Shown here: piece by piece, positions 46,101-53,594 of the stretch | Layout: the number at the start of each line of letters is the position of its first letter | How positions within the stretch are numbered: the stretch's first letter is position 1 | Assembly: GCA_039820405.1 (NCBI GenBank) | Contig: JBCBQC010000018.1 | Location: 8,314-72,313 of the forward strand | DNA length: 64,000 nt | Origin: CALLVY01 sp937899855 | GTDB taxonomy: Bacteria; Bacteroidota; Bacteroidia; Chitinophagales; Saprospiraceae | Direction: 5' to 3' | The notes under the pieces: model-generated | Database searches by the model: none | Told to the model about the DNA's origin: nothing | What the model saw: the letters and a program-made list of their open reading frames with translations, nothing else | Made by a program: the position numbers and the translations under genes

Positions 46101-46836
46101 TTTCGAGCAAGTCGGATTGTACCGATAAATAGCCGTGTTGCTCGTCGAAGAAAACCATATCGTTGAACCGGTCCGAGTACCCACTCGGGCTGATCTCATT
46201 CCAATTTTGTCCCCCGTCAATGGTTTTGAATACCCCTTCCTGAGCGGAGCCCCCATTGTTGAAGCTGATGTAACCTACTTGTTCGCTGGGAAAACGCAAT
46301 GATTTGGCGATGCCGTCGATCCCCACATCGCCCAGCAGGGACCAGCTGAGGCCCCCGTCCGCACTGCGGTAGACGCGACCACAGGCACCGGCGGCGTAGC
46401 CAATCTGGGGGCTGGGAAAGTCGACGGTGGTGAGAATGTCGTCCACAATCGTCGTCGTCCAGCTGCGGCCCCCGTCACGGCTGCGGGCGATGAGGCCTTG
46501 CTCGGTGGAACTTCCGCAGGGCTGGATGGCATTTTCCCGACCGACTGCTACCACCGTGGCGTTTTTGACCGGGGCGATGGCCTCGAAGCGGTAATCCGAA
46601 GCGGCGGTAAGTACCGTCTGCCAGTCGGCACCCGCGTTGGTGGTCCGGACGATGATCCCATCCTCGGCCGCGGCGATCCCGGTCTGGGGATCGAAGAAGT
46701 ACACCGCATTGGCACAGGGGAAGGCGGGCCCCTGTCCATCGTAGGAGACGGTTTCCCACTGCCCCCAGAGGTACGAAGGGCAGCACAGTATTCCCCAGAG
46801 GCTTATGGTCAGTACAATTAGTCGTCTATTTTTCAT
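43144..46836 (-). CDS. Giant secreted protein 2: BNR propeller, SdrD-like, DUF7619-like, T9SS
   Basis: 1230 residues from ATG 46836 (MKNRRLIVLTISLWG), signal peptide ending near YLWGQ. It is collinear with giant protein 1: propeller repeats to about 330 (TNAGADWQ, RDGGRSWTT, SADGGLSWS), SdrD-B-like at about 345, DUF7619-like at about 682 (AYPEGYGPQHFI, FDTLSPFLQP), regulatory-like unit at about 827, dockerin-like DVDRNGRVNSQDL near 910 and cohesin-like module. The C-terminal sorting domain is somewhat degenerate (RPNLLSANE rather than PNP). No catalytic residues are recognised. Divergently paired with LS-EKR gene D. Confidence 0.85.
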   Translation of the reverse strand: MKNRRLIVLTISLWGILCCPSYLWGQWETVSYDGQGPAFPCANAVYFFDPQTGIAAAEDGIIVRTTNAGADWQTVLTAASDYRFEAIAPVKNATVVAVGRENAIQPCGSSTEQGLIARSRDGGRSWTTTIVDDILTTVDFPSPQIGYAAGACGRVYRSADGGLSWSLLGDVGIDGIAKSLRFPSEQVGYISFNNGGSAQEGVFKTIDGGQNWNEISPSGYSDRFNDMVFFDEQHGYLSVQSDLLETVDGGDTWTLVYAGFFGNLLFFPDPPSEAYSYDQAGQALSRHDLTNLTTQLVEASAPSAQPYVEPRDIVAVGGVYYAVGCNRFYRIGAGDTAVTHQYLHGKIYDDQSANCSLEVGEEGLADWPVRASRDGNQSWTLTDSLGHYSFQLDTGSYRIELFPPSPNWQSCTPSTEVLLDQILDTFFLDFPQQMQVQCPQLAIDLSNAALLRCQDNRVRLSYKNSGTGTATAAYVDLRLAPVFSISNSSISSTLVGPNTHRFPLGDLAPQQIGNFWVDTYLDCTDNIAGQTFQMEAHIFPDSFCLPPPSQWDGSRLRVSANCVNDSLFFRLRNDSDSPMGTVANILITEDDVLLFDGGWQGDANSDTFLLFPPQGATLRLAAEQVPFYPGRSFPSVAVEACGTDSNGDISLGYVNQYPSDDQDPFVDILSQVSRESYPNRHLEAYPEGYGPQHFILPSTDLEYLVRLSNTSSDTVYQVVLFDTLSPFLQPASIQMGGSSHPYNWTLSGEGILRIAFEDVVLPPATVDPLAARLFVQYRIDQLPDNLPGTVIQNRVGYRMDFSPYPVNTIIEHIVEGDFLPALQMMSIEGQIQNQLGLPLIDLPLRLEPLGRSLRSDQDGYFAFEALPYHPDYNLYIDRQAIEAVQISAHDLFWMARYLDQPELDRPRRWSLLADVDRNGRVNSQDLGQLEQLLLRTDNQAGEIKNWYFLPGRAPQETDGPSDSIVLRNLISNNQIDLIGLLAGDVDGEQNLPNAFERVLPFSLQLLAGTTENESVVYLYPRERVALRSGQLSISYDADQYELREVSSPLAETDPNIHWAYHDDGRGLLNLCWYRRGADQVLDPAVALATWELRHKADRSTTLVPRIKIAAEPLVPEAYVWSEAAGRAQRWRIVSQDDAVARDRPIRWSVRPNLLSANETTHIYLSLASSSTVSLALHEASGQPLLQLHDQELLPAGDYLLPLRLDELSSGIYYLRARVGTATDTIELVVY

Positions 46837-46890
46837 AGTTTTTTTACCGTGAAGGCGTGATTCAAAATTCCGGAAAAAAACGGCGAAGTC

Positions 46891-46898
46891 CAAATACA
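46891..46898 (-). promoter_or_regulatory. Candidate -7 box upstream of giant protein 2
   Basis: TGTATTTG, 55 bp before the start codon, embedded in a stretch (CCAAATACAAAA on the plus strand) that resembles the matching stretch upstream of giant protein 1. Confidence 0.4.
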
Positions 46899-46977
46899 AA
46901 AAATAGACTTTATCGGGAGATACTTGGCAAAAAATGACGTAATTTATAGCTTTTAAGGCCTAAAAATCGGAAGTGAG

Positions 46978-48381
46978 ATGCAGAAAAGTAAATTGGTAGA
47001 AGTGTTCAGAATGCTCAGTGGTGCCGAAAAACGGCGCTTCGGGCTGTGGGTGCGTTCTCCCTTCTTCAACCAACAGGAAAAATTGGTGGAATTGTGGGAC
47101 TATTTGATCGATCACCAGCGGACGGCCGCCCGGGATTACGACCGTGATCGGGTGGTGGCCGCCCTGTATCCCGACGCGTCCCCCCGCCCCACCGAGCTGC
47201 CCTACCTCATGACCGATCTCCTCAAGTGCCTCGAAGAATACCTGGCCTACACGGGCTACCGGGCCCAACCCGGCCTGGCCGGCCTTTTCCTTACCCGCGC
47301 CTACCGGGAAAAAAAACTGGCCAAGCACTACCAGCACGCCCGGCGGAGTACCCACAAGCGCCTCCAGAAAAAAGCCCGCAATGCCAATTATTACCAATTG
47401 TGCTACGAATTGGAAATTGAGGAATTCAATTTTTCCCAGGCCCGCAAGCGGGTCGATGACAACAATGTCCAGGAAATGGGTCGGGCGCTGGATGAATTGC
47501 TGCTTTTCCAAAAACTCAAACAAAGCTGTGTGTACCTGGCCCACGCCCACGTCTTCAAGGCCGAGTACGACCACAGTTTTTTGCCCCAACTGCTGGAATA
47601 CCTGGCGGATAGCCCCCACCTTCAGGAGCCCTCCATCGCCATCTACTATTATTGCTACCGCGCCCTCTCCGAAGGCCACGAAAGTGATTTTCAAGATTTC
47701 CGCCGCTTGCTTTTCGAATACCAAAGCCATTTTGCCTCCAGCGAATTGCGCGATCTGTTTCAACTCGGTATCAACTACTGCATCAAACAGGTCAACCGGG
47801 GCGTTAGGGGCTACGTCGCCGAGGCCCTGGCCCTGTACCGACTGGGGCTGGAAAATCGCTTTATGCACGAGCAGGGCTACCTGAGGCGTTTTGCCTACAA
47901 GAACATCGTGGCACTGGGGCTCCACCAGGGGGAGTACGACTGGGTAGAGGATTTTATCCAGCGCTACGCCGCCCAATTGCAGCCCCACTTTCGACGGGGC
48001 ATCTACAACTACAACCTCGCCAAGCTCTACTACGCTCGCAAAGATTTTCGGGCCACCTTCAAGTACCTGGCCGCCGTCGACGAATCGGACCTCCTGCTCA
48101 ATTTTGGCGCCAAGGTCATGCAGGTCAAAATGTATTACGAGCTCCATGAGTACGATCCTCTCGAAGCGTTGCTGGCCAGTTTCAAAGCCCTCCTCCAACG
48201 CAAAAAAGTACTGAGCTACCACCGCACCCACTTCTCTAACATCATCCAATTTACCCGTCGGCTCCTCTACCTATCTCCGGGGGATACCGAAAAGGCAAAC
48301 GGACTGCGCAAAGACATCCTCGCGGCCGAAGTTTTATCGGAAAGGGATTGGCTACTTGAGCAATTGGACCAGTGGGCTTAA
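46978..48381 (+). CDS. LS-EKR family helical protein D, paired with giant protein 2
   Basis: 467 residues, no signal peptide. Nearly collinear with protein C: SKLVEVFRMLSGAEKRRF at the N-terminus, RSPFFNQ, LKQSCVYLAHAHVF, LLEYLADSPHLQEP, YYYCYRALSE, VDESDLLLNFGAKV and WLLEQLDQ at the end. The conservation is spread along the whole chain rather than concentrated in an active site. It lies 141 bp from the divergent giant-protein start. Function unknown. Confidence 0.8.
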   Translation: MQKSKLVEVFRMLSGAEKRRFGLWVRSPFFNQQEKLVELWDYLIDHQRTAARDYDRDRVVAALYPDASPRPTELPYLMTDLLKCLEEYLAYTGYRAQPGLAGLFLTRAYREKKLAKHYQHARRSTHKRLQKKARNANYYQLCYELEIEEFNFSQARKRVDDNNVQEMGRALDELLLFQKLKQSCVYLAHAHVFKAEYDHSFLPQLLEYLADSPHLQEPSIAIYYYCYRALSEGHESDFQDFRRLLFEYQSHFASSELRDLFQLGINYCIKQVNRGVRGYVAEALALYRLGLENRFMHEQGYLRRFAYKNIVALGLHQGEYDWVEDFIQRYAAQLQPHFRRGIYNYNLAKLYYARKDFRATFKYLAAVDESDLLLNFGAKVMQVKMYYELHEYDPLEALLASFKALLQRKKVLSYHRTHFSNIIQFTRRLLYLSPGDTEKANGLRKDILAAEVLSERDWLLEQLDQWA

Positions 48382-48387
48382 GTAAAA

Positions 48388-48418
48388 GGCCCATCCCCCC
48401 GCTTGGTGGTGATGGGCC
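48388..48418 (-). terminator. Hairpin between convergent LS-EKR D and M43 protease 2
   Basis: Arms GGCCCATC and GATGGGCC, then TTTTACTT on the minus strand. The core resembles the hairpins after the other two tandem protease genes. Confidence 0.6.
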
Positions 48419-48446
48419 GGGCCCAACTGGAGGCTGGTTGGGAAGA

Positions 48447-50825
48447 TCAACGTGGCAGCACGCTAAACCGCCCCTTTTGTTGAAAGCCCGGGCCTGCAAG
48501 GGTGTAGAAAAAGGTGCCCCCTCCGGTTTGGGAAAGGCCCTCGATGCGGAGGGTATTGTCGCCCACTGCGCAGGGCTGTTGTACGGTACGGACCAACTGG
48601 CCGAATGTATTGTAAATACGGATTTGAGCCTGACCGCCTCGGGCGGCCGCAAACTGAAAATGGAGGAGCTCGCGGGTGGGGTTGGGGAAAACGCTTACTT
48701 CAAAACCGCGCTGAGGCGGGGCCGTCACCGCAGCTTCGGATTCCGCCTCGGCGTCGACGACGCTCATGCGCAGGCGTACGGGAACCAAGGCGCCTTCCGC
48801 GCTGATGAATTCGGGGACCAGGACATGTTGGTTGATCTGGAGGATGCTTTGCAATTGATTGATGTCCTCCAGGGCACGCAGTTGCAACTGGAACAGGGTT
48901 TGATCGGGAGTCAGCTGATGTCCCGCCATCCGCTCGTCCACCCACAGGACGCGCAGTTCCTTTTCCGCCAAGCGCTGGGTGCCGAAATGGTCGATCTGGA
49001 ATTGGGGCAGTTCGCCCGTTTTGATGCCTTCGAGTTGGACCCGCTCGGTATCCAGGTAGAGGCCCAGGCCAAAGGCGGCGATGTTCTGGAAGCGCTCGGC
49101 ACTCAGTTGCAGGGTAAAGGTTTCGCCACGTTGAATGGGGTGAGGATTGGTCAGGTCGATGATGGCTTGGCTGCGGTCGGAGCTGCTGTTGCCCACCAGG
49201 TTTTGGGTGTTGGCGCTTTGGTTGACGTCGCCGACCTTGACGGCGTGGAAGCCCATCTCGTCGCGGTAGGGCGTAGTCACGGGGTAGCAAAAGTCGCTGC
49301 CCAGATAATCGGGATAGGGAAAGATGTCGGAAATCTCGAAAGGGGTATCGCTAAAGGACGGCGGATCAAAGTGGTCGCCGTTGAGAAAGGGGATCAGCTC
49401 GGGGAAAAAACGCCAGGGGCTGTTGAGGTTGCCTTCGACGGGCAGTTCGGTAAATTTGTAGAGGATCAGGTCGCGCAAGAGGGTGATGTCTGCCGCATCT
49501 ACCTTGCCATCGTTATTGGCATCGGCGGCGATTTGATTCCAACCGTCGAGGGGTTGGATGCCCAGGCGGTGCTGGCTGATCAGTACCAGGTCGTAAGTGG
49601 TCAGGCCATTGAACCAATCGTCTTCCTTTTCCAGTTCGGCGGTAGCTGCCCCTTGGAGGGGAAAGTCGCAGAAAAATTGGCCCAGGGCATCGGTGAGTGC
49701 GGCGGGCTGGCAGGCAATGCCGGTGGGCAGGCTACAGTCGCCGTCTTCAAAATAGTTGATTTCCACCGATACGTTGCGTAGTCCCTCGCTACCGGGCATG
49801 CGCAGTACGGTCTCACTCAGGGCTTCGTTATTGGGGGGCGGGCAGCCGCTGAGTTCGTACTGGATAAAGTCCAGGTAGTAAAAGAGGGACCGATCCATCT
49901 GGCCGGGGGTAAAGCTGGACCGACAGAAATAGTAATAGGACATCAGGTTATTGATCAGAGGTTCGTACTTGTCGTTATTGGCGTCGTATTTATCTTCGGT
50001 GAATACGCAGGTCTGTAAGTCGTAGTCGAGCTCTGCATCGGCGGGTGTATCCGCGACCATATCTCCGCCGGCAATTTCTATTTGATAGGTGATAGAGTTG
50101 TTAGGGTTGGTCCAGGTGTAGGGAGAATCTTCACAATTGTGGTAGGTATTATTATGATGAACTAAGATGTCATCATCATCGATTCCATTGGGTGGGTTAG
50201 GGTCTACCAATTCCGTGAGTTGGTAGTACTGAAAAGGAGCGTCGGGATCGTATACGGCTTTCGATCCTTCATGGGTATGGCGCAGGCCGAAATAATGACC
50301 CATTTCGTGAGCCAGTGTCGTCATCTGAAAAGATAAATTGGGATTATTGTAAGGCATCAACACCCCATTGTTGCTGCTTTCCATGGGGGCAGCGGCGGTG
50401 CCACCCGTGTTGATGGTAATATTGACGAGATAAACATTGACTGCTCCCGCGACCCGGTGCGTAGCAAAGGGTGCTAAGCCCTGTACCGCCAGCAGTTCGC
50501 TGTCGTCGATGTAGTTGACCGGAGCGACCTGGCGGAAATCAAAATTGGCCCCGGCGAAATAACCATTAAGTGCGATCGTCATCTGATCGGCAATGGCTTG
50601 GGATTGTCCCCCATTCCCATTGTCATCCCGAACGTTGTGGAACTGGATCGGAATGCAAAAAGGTCCCGCCAGCTCTTGCGGCGTATAGTCATCCTTCCAA
50701 TCGCTAGGGGCGAAAATCCAGCGTCCGGAAGCATTGAGGTTGATGTCGATACAAGGGGCCTGTCCCCAGGCCTGGAAGGTGTAGGTCAGCAGGAAGAGGA
50801 AGATCCATCGTTTGATTGATTTCAT
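48447..50825 (-). CDS. Secreted M43-type metalloprotease, tandem copy 1
   Basis: 792 residues. Signal peptide to about 21 (FQAWGQ). A conserved pre-domain (WKDDYTPQELAGPFCIPIQF-type, HNVRDDNGNGG) leads into the zinc motif HEMGHYFGLRH (173-183), GGDMVADTPAD and the Met-turn NLMSYYYFCR. Dockerin-like repeats follow near 441 (DANNDGKVDAADI) with KVGDVNQSA, then a cohesin-like module (about 562-680) and a T9SS domain (about 708-792; VFPNPTREL, YNTFGQLV). It should be exported through the outer membrane as an active protease. Closely related to the next two genes. Confidence 0.92.
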   Translation of the reverse strand: MKSIKRWIFLFLLTYTFQAWGQAPCIDINLNASGRWIFAPSDWKDDYTPQELAGPFCIPIQFHNVRDDNGNGGQSQAIADQMTIALNGYFAGANFDFRQVAPVNYIDDSELLAVQGLAPFATHRVAGAVNVYLVNITINTGGTAAAPMESSNNGVLMPYNNPNLSFQMTTLAHEMGHYFGLRHTHEGSKAVYDPDAPFQYYQLTELVDPNPPNGIDDDDILVHHNNTYHNCEDSPYTWTNPNNSITYQIEIAGGDMVADTPADAELDYDLQTCVFTEDKYDANNDKYEPLINNLMSYYYFCRSSFTPGQMDRSLFYYLDFIQYELSGCPPPNNEALSETVLRMPGSEGLRNVSVEINYFEDGDCSLPTGIACQPAALTDALGQFFCDFPLQGAATAELEKEDDWFNGLTTYDLVLISQHRLGIQPLDGWNQIAADANNDGKVDAADITLLRDLILYKFTELPVEGNLNSPWRFFPELIPFLNGDHFDPPSFSDTPFEISDIFPYPDYLGSDFCYPVTTPYRDEMGFHAVKVGDVNQSANTQNLVGNSSSDRSQAIIDLTNPHPIQRGETFTLQLSAERFQNIAAFGLGLYLDTERVQLEGIKTGELPQFQIDHFGTQRLAEKELRVLWVDERMAGHQLTPDQTLFQLQLRALEDINQLQSILQINQHVLVPEFISAEGALVPVRLRMSVVDAEAESEAAVTAPPQRGFEVSVFPNPTRELLHFQFAAARGGQAQIRIYNTFGQLVRTVQQPCAVGDNTLRIEGLSQTGGGTFFYTLAGPGFQQKGRFSVLPR

Positions 50826-50963
50826 GATAACACGTTTTGGTAAATGAATTAGTTGTGAATTACCCCCTGGACCGTCGGGGTAATCGCCCGCACCTTACTT
50901 TTCTCGGAACGTGTCGTTTTTTGATCTGAACGTGTCGATCGGAAGGGGATAAGCCAAAGCAAA

Positions 50964-50996
50964 GGCCCCATCACCACAGGTTGCGGTGATGGGGCC
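50964..50996 (-). terminator. Terminator of M43 tandem copy 2
   Basis: Perfect arms GGCCCCATCACC and GGTGATGGGGCC with a 9-nt loop, then TTTGCTTT on the minus strand, 27 bp after the stop at 51023. Confidence 0.75.
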
Positions 50997-51022
50997 GGTC
51001 GTTTTAGGACGGAGAAATTTCA

Positions 51023-53383
51023 CTAGTGGGGCAGCACGCTAAACCGACCCTCTTGTCGAAAGCCTCGACCTTCAATGGTGAAAAAAAAGCTTCCCCCCCT
51101 GGCCCGAGCAAAGTCTTCGATACTCAGGACATTGTTCCCCACGACGTAGGTCTCCCGCGCCGTGTGTACCAACTGGCCCAGGGCATTGTAAATGCGAATT
51201 TGGGCCGTGCCGCTTTGTGGGGATTGGAACCGAAAGTGGATCGTCTCACGACTGGGGTTGGGAAAGACGCTGACCTCAAAATTACCCTGGGGCAGGGGCT
51301 GGACTTTGGTGTTGGCATCGACCACGCTCATCCGCAGACGCACAGGAGCCGCCGCCCCCTCCGCACTGAAGAATTCGGTCGGTAGGACGTGTGGGCTGAT
51401 TTGGAGGATGCGCTGTAATTGCTCGATGTCCTCTAGGGCACGCAGTTGTAACTGGAACAAGGGCTGATCGGAGGCCAGATGCTGCCCTTCCAGTCGTTCG
51501 TCCAACCACAGGACGCGCAGTTCCTTTTCCACCAAGCGCTGGGTGCCGAAATGGTCGACTCGGAATTGGGGCAGTTCGCCGGTTTTGATTCCTTCGAGTT
51601 CGACGCGTTCGGTATCCAGAAAAAGACCCAGGCCAAAGGCGGCGATGTTGGTAAAGCCCTCGGCACTCAGCCTAAGGGTAAAGGTTTCGCCACTTTGGAT
51701 GGGGCGGGGATTGTGCAGGTCGATGATGGCTTGGCCGCGATCGGAGCTGTTGCCGCCACTTACTTTTTGGGTATTGGCGCTTTGATTGACGTCGCCGACC
51801 TTGACGGCGTGGAAGCCCATCTCGGCGCGGTAAATACTGGGGGTAGCGTAGCAAAAGTCGCTGTCCAGGTAATTGGGGTAGGGGAACGCCACCATATTGA
51901 AAGGAGTACCCGTGAGTGGGGAGGCCGTAAAATGATCGGGATGGAGAAAGGGAATCAACTCGGGGAAGAAACGCCAGGGGCTATCCAGGTTACCTTCTAC
52001 GGGTGGGGTGTTGATGTTGTTGAGAATCAAATCGCGCAAAACCGCGATGTCCGCGCCATCGATCTGGCCATCATTATTGGCATCCGCCGCGATTTGGTTC
52101 CAGCCGTCCAGCAAGTCCGTACCGAGTTGGTGCCGGCTGATCAAGACCAAGTCGGCTACCGATAGGCCATTGAGCCAGGTATCCTCCTTTTGCAGGTCGG
52201 CGGTGGTGGCGCCGTCGAGGGGGAAGTTACAGAAGAATTGACCCTGTGCATCCGTCAAATCCGTTGGGGTGCAGGTGCCGTTGGGGACGCCGTTACAATT
52301 GCTATCCGCGTAGTGGTCCAGTGTGACCGCCACGTTGCGCAAGCCATCACCACCGGGCATCCGCAGTACCGTTTCGATCAAAGCTTCGTCGTTGGAGGCG
52401 TTACAACTGTTGTGAGCATACTGGATGTATTCCAGGTAGAAGTAAATCATCCGCTCAAACTGACCAGTAGTAAAGCTGTTGCGGCACCCAAAATAGTAAG
52501 ACATGAGATTGTTGATGAGCGGTTCGTACTTATCGTTATTGGCATCGTACCGCTCTTCAGAAAAGGTACAACTTGCTCTATCGTGTTTGAGGTCAGCATC
52601 GGCGGGAGTGTCAGCAACCATATCGCCGCCCCCAATTTCAATTTTGAAGGCAGTCCCACTATTGGGATCGATCCAAGTATAAGGGGAGTCTTCGCAAGTG
52701 AGGAAGGTATTATTGTGGTGGATCATGAGGTCATCATCATCGATTCCGTTGGGCGGATTAGGGTCTACCAATTCTGCACTTCGGTAGTACTGAAAAGGGC
52801 TATTGGGGTCATAAATTTGTTCATGGTTTTGAAAGGTATGGAAGAGGCCGAAGTAGTGTCCGATCTCGTGGGCTAGCGTCGTAGCTTGGAAATTGAGGTT
52901 ACCGTCGTTGTAGGTAATGATCACACCACTTAAGCCATTTGACATGGGAGACGATCCTTCTCCCCCACCAGCCCCGTCAATGTCATCGACGAAAAAGACA
53001 TTGAGGACTCCCGGCACCCAATGTGGGGCAAAAGGTACAATGCTAGGCACACTCTGTAGGTCACTATCGTCGATGTAGTTCACCGGAGCCACTTGCTGAA
53101 AATCAAAATTTCCTCCCCCAAAGTAAGCATTCATGGCAATGGTCATTTGATCGGCAATGGCCTGGGTTTGCCCCCCGTTGCCGTTGTCGTCCCGGACGTT
53201 GTGAAACTGAATGGGGATACAGAAAGGCCCCGCCAGCTCCTGGGAGGTATAATTGTCCTTCCAATCTTTGGGAACGTAAATCCACGGGGTACTACCGGGG
53301 AGTTCAAGACAAGAACTCTGCCCCGTAGCTTGGAATGCACCGGCCACCAGACCGAGTAATAGTAATTGCTTTATCATTTTCAT
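51023..53383 (-). CDS. Secreted M43-type metalloprotease, tandem copy 2
   Basis: 786 residues. Signal peptide to about 22 (FQATGQ). Zinc motif HEIGHYFGLFH (172-182), GGDMVADTPAD, Met-turn NLMSYYFGCR. Dockerin-like DANNDGQIDGADI, KVGDVNQSA, cohesin-like module and sorting domain (VFPNPSRET, YNALGQLV) match its neighbours in order and spacing. Relative to copy 1 the loop after residue 130 (VDDIDGAGGGEGSSP) differs most, which could alter substrate access. It has its own promoter gap (211 bp upstream) and terminator. Confidence 0.92.
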   Translation of the reverse strand: MKMIKQLLLLGLVAGAFQATGQSSCLELPGSTPWIYVPKDWKDNYTSQELAGPFCIPIQFHNVRDDNGNGGQTQAIADQMTIAMNAYFGGGNFDFQQVAPVNYIDDSDLQSVPSIVPFAPHWVPGVLNVFFVDDIDGAGGGEGSSPMSNGLSGVIITYNDGNLNFQATTLAHEIGHYFGLFHTFQNHEQIYDPNSPFQYYRSAELVDPNPPNGIDDDDLMIHHNNTFLTCEDSPYTWIDPNSGTAFKIEIGGGDMVADTPADADLKHDRASCTFSEERYDANNDKYEPLINNLMSYYFGCRNSFTTGQFERMIYFYLEYIQYAHNSCNASNDEALIETVLRMPGGDGLRNVAVTLDHYADSNCNGVPNGTCTPTDLTDAQGQFFCNFPLDGATTADLQKEDTWLNGLSVADLVLISRHQLGTDLLDGWNQIAADANNDGQIDGADIAVLRDLILNNINTPPVEGNLDSPWRFFPELIPFLHPDHFTASPLTGTPFNMVAFPYPNYLDSDFCYATPSIYRAEMGFHAVKVGDVNQSANTQKVSGGNSSDRGQAIIDLHNPRPIQSGETFTLRLSAEGFTNIAAFGLGLFLDTERVELEGIKTGELPQFRVDHFGTQRLVEKELRVLWLDERLEGQHLASDQPLFQLQLRALEDIEQLQRILQISPHVLPTEFFSAEGAAAPVRLRMSVVDANTKVQPLPQGNFEVSVFPNPSRETIHFRFQSPQSGTAQIRIYNALGQLVHTARETYVVGNNVLSIEDFARARGGSFFFTIEGRGFRQEGRFSVLPH

Positions 53384-53529
53384 AGTTCTACATTTTGGTG
53401 AATGAATTTACTCCTCATTGCGGGAAGTCTTCTTTTGGTAACCGGAGGCACGTTACTTTCTTAAGCCCCTCACCAGGAAGTACAAAAATGTGGGTGGTGA
53501 CGGACGGATGAGAACCCCCTTGAAAAGCA

Positions 53530-53561
53530 GTCGCCCATCAGCGGGGGGGCTGATGGGCGAC
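53530..53561 (-). terminator. Terminator of M43 tandem copy 3
   Basis: Perfect arms GTCGCCCATCAGC and GCTGATGGGCGAC with a G-rich loop, followed by TGCTTTTC on the minus strand, 34 bp after the stop at 53595. Confidence 0.75.
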
Positions 53562-53594
53562 GGTACAGTGGCAGCGGAGTACGGTTGTCCTTTC

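Noticed and set aside
46960..48249. 429-codon open frame antisense to LS-EKR gene D
   Set aside because: It mirrors a well-conserved gene, has no domain or signal, and its Val/Leu/Gly-rich composition is the usual by-product of high-GC codon use on the opposite strand.
48372..49781. 469-codon open frame antisense to the M43 tandem copy 1
   Set aside because: It is fully covered by a protease with intact motifs; similar antisense frames appear opposite the paralogues, which reflects shared codon pattern rather than a gene.
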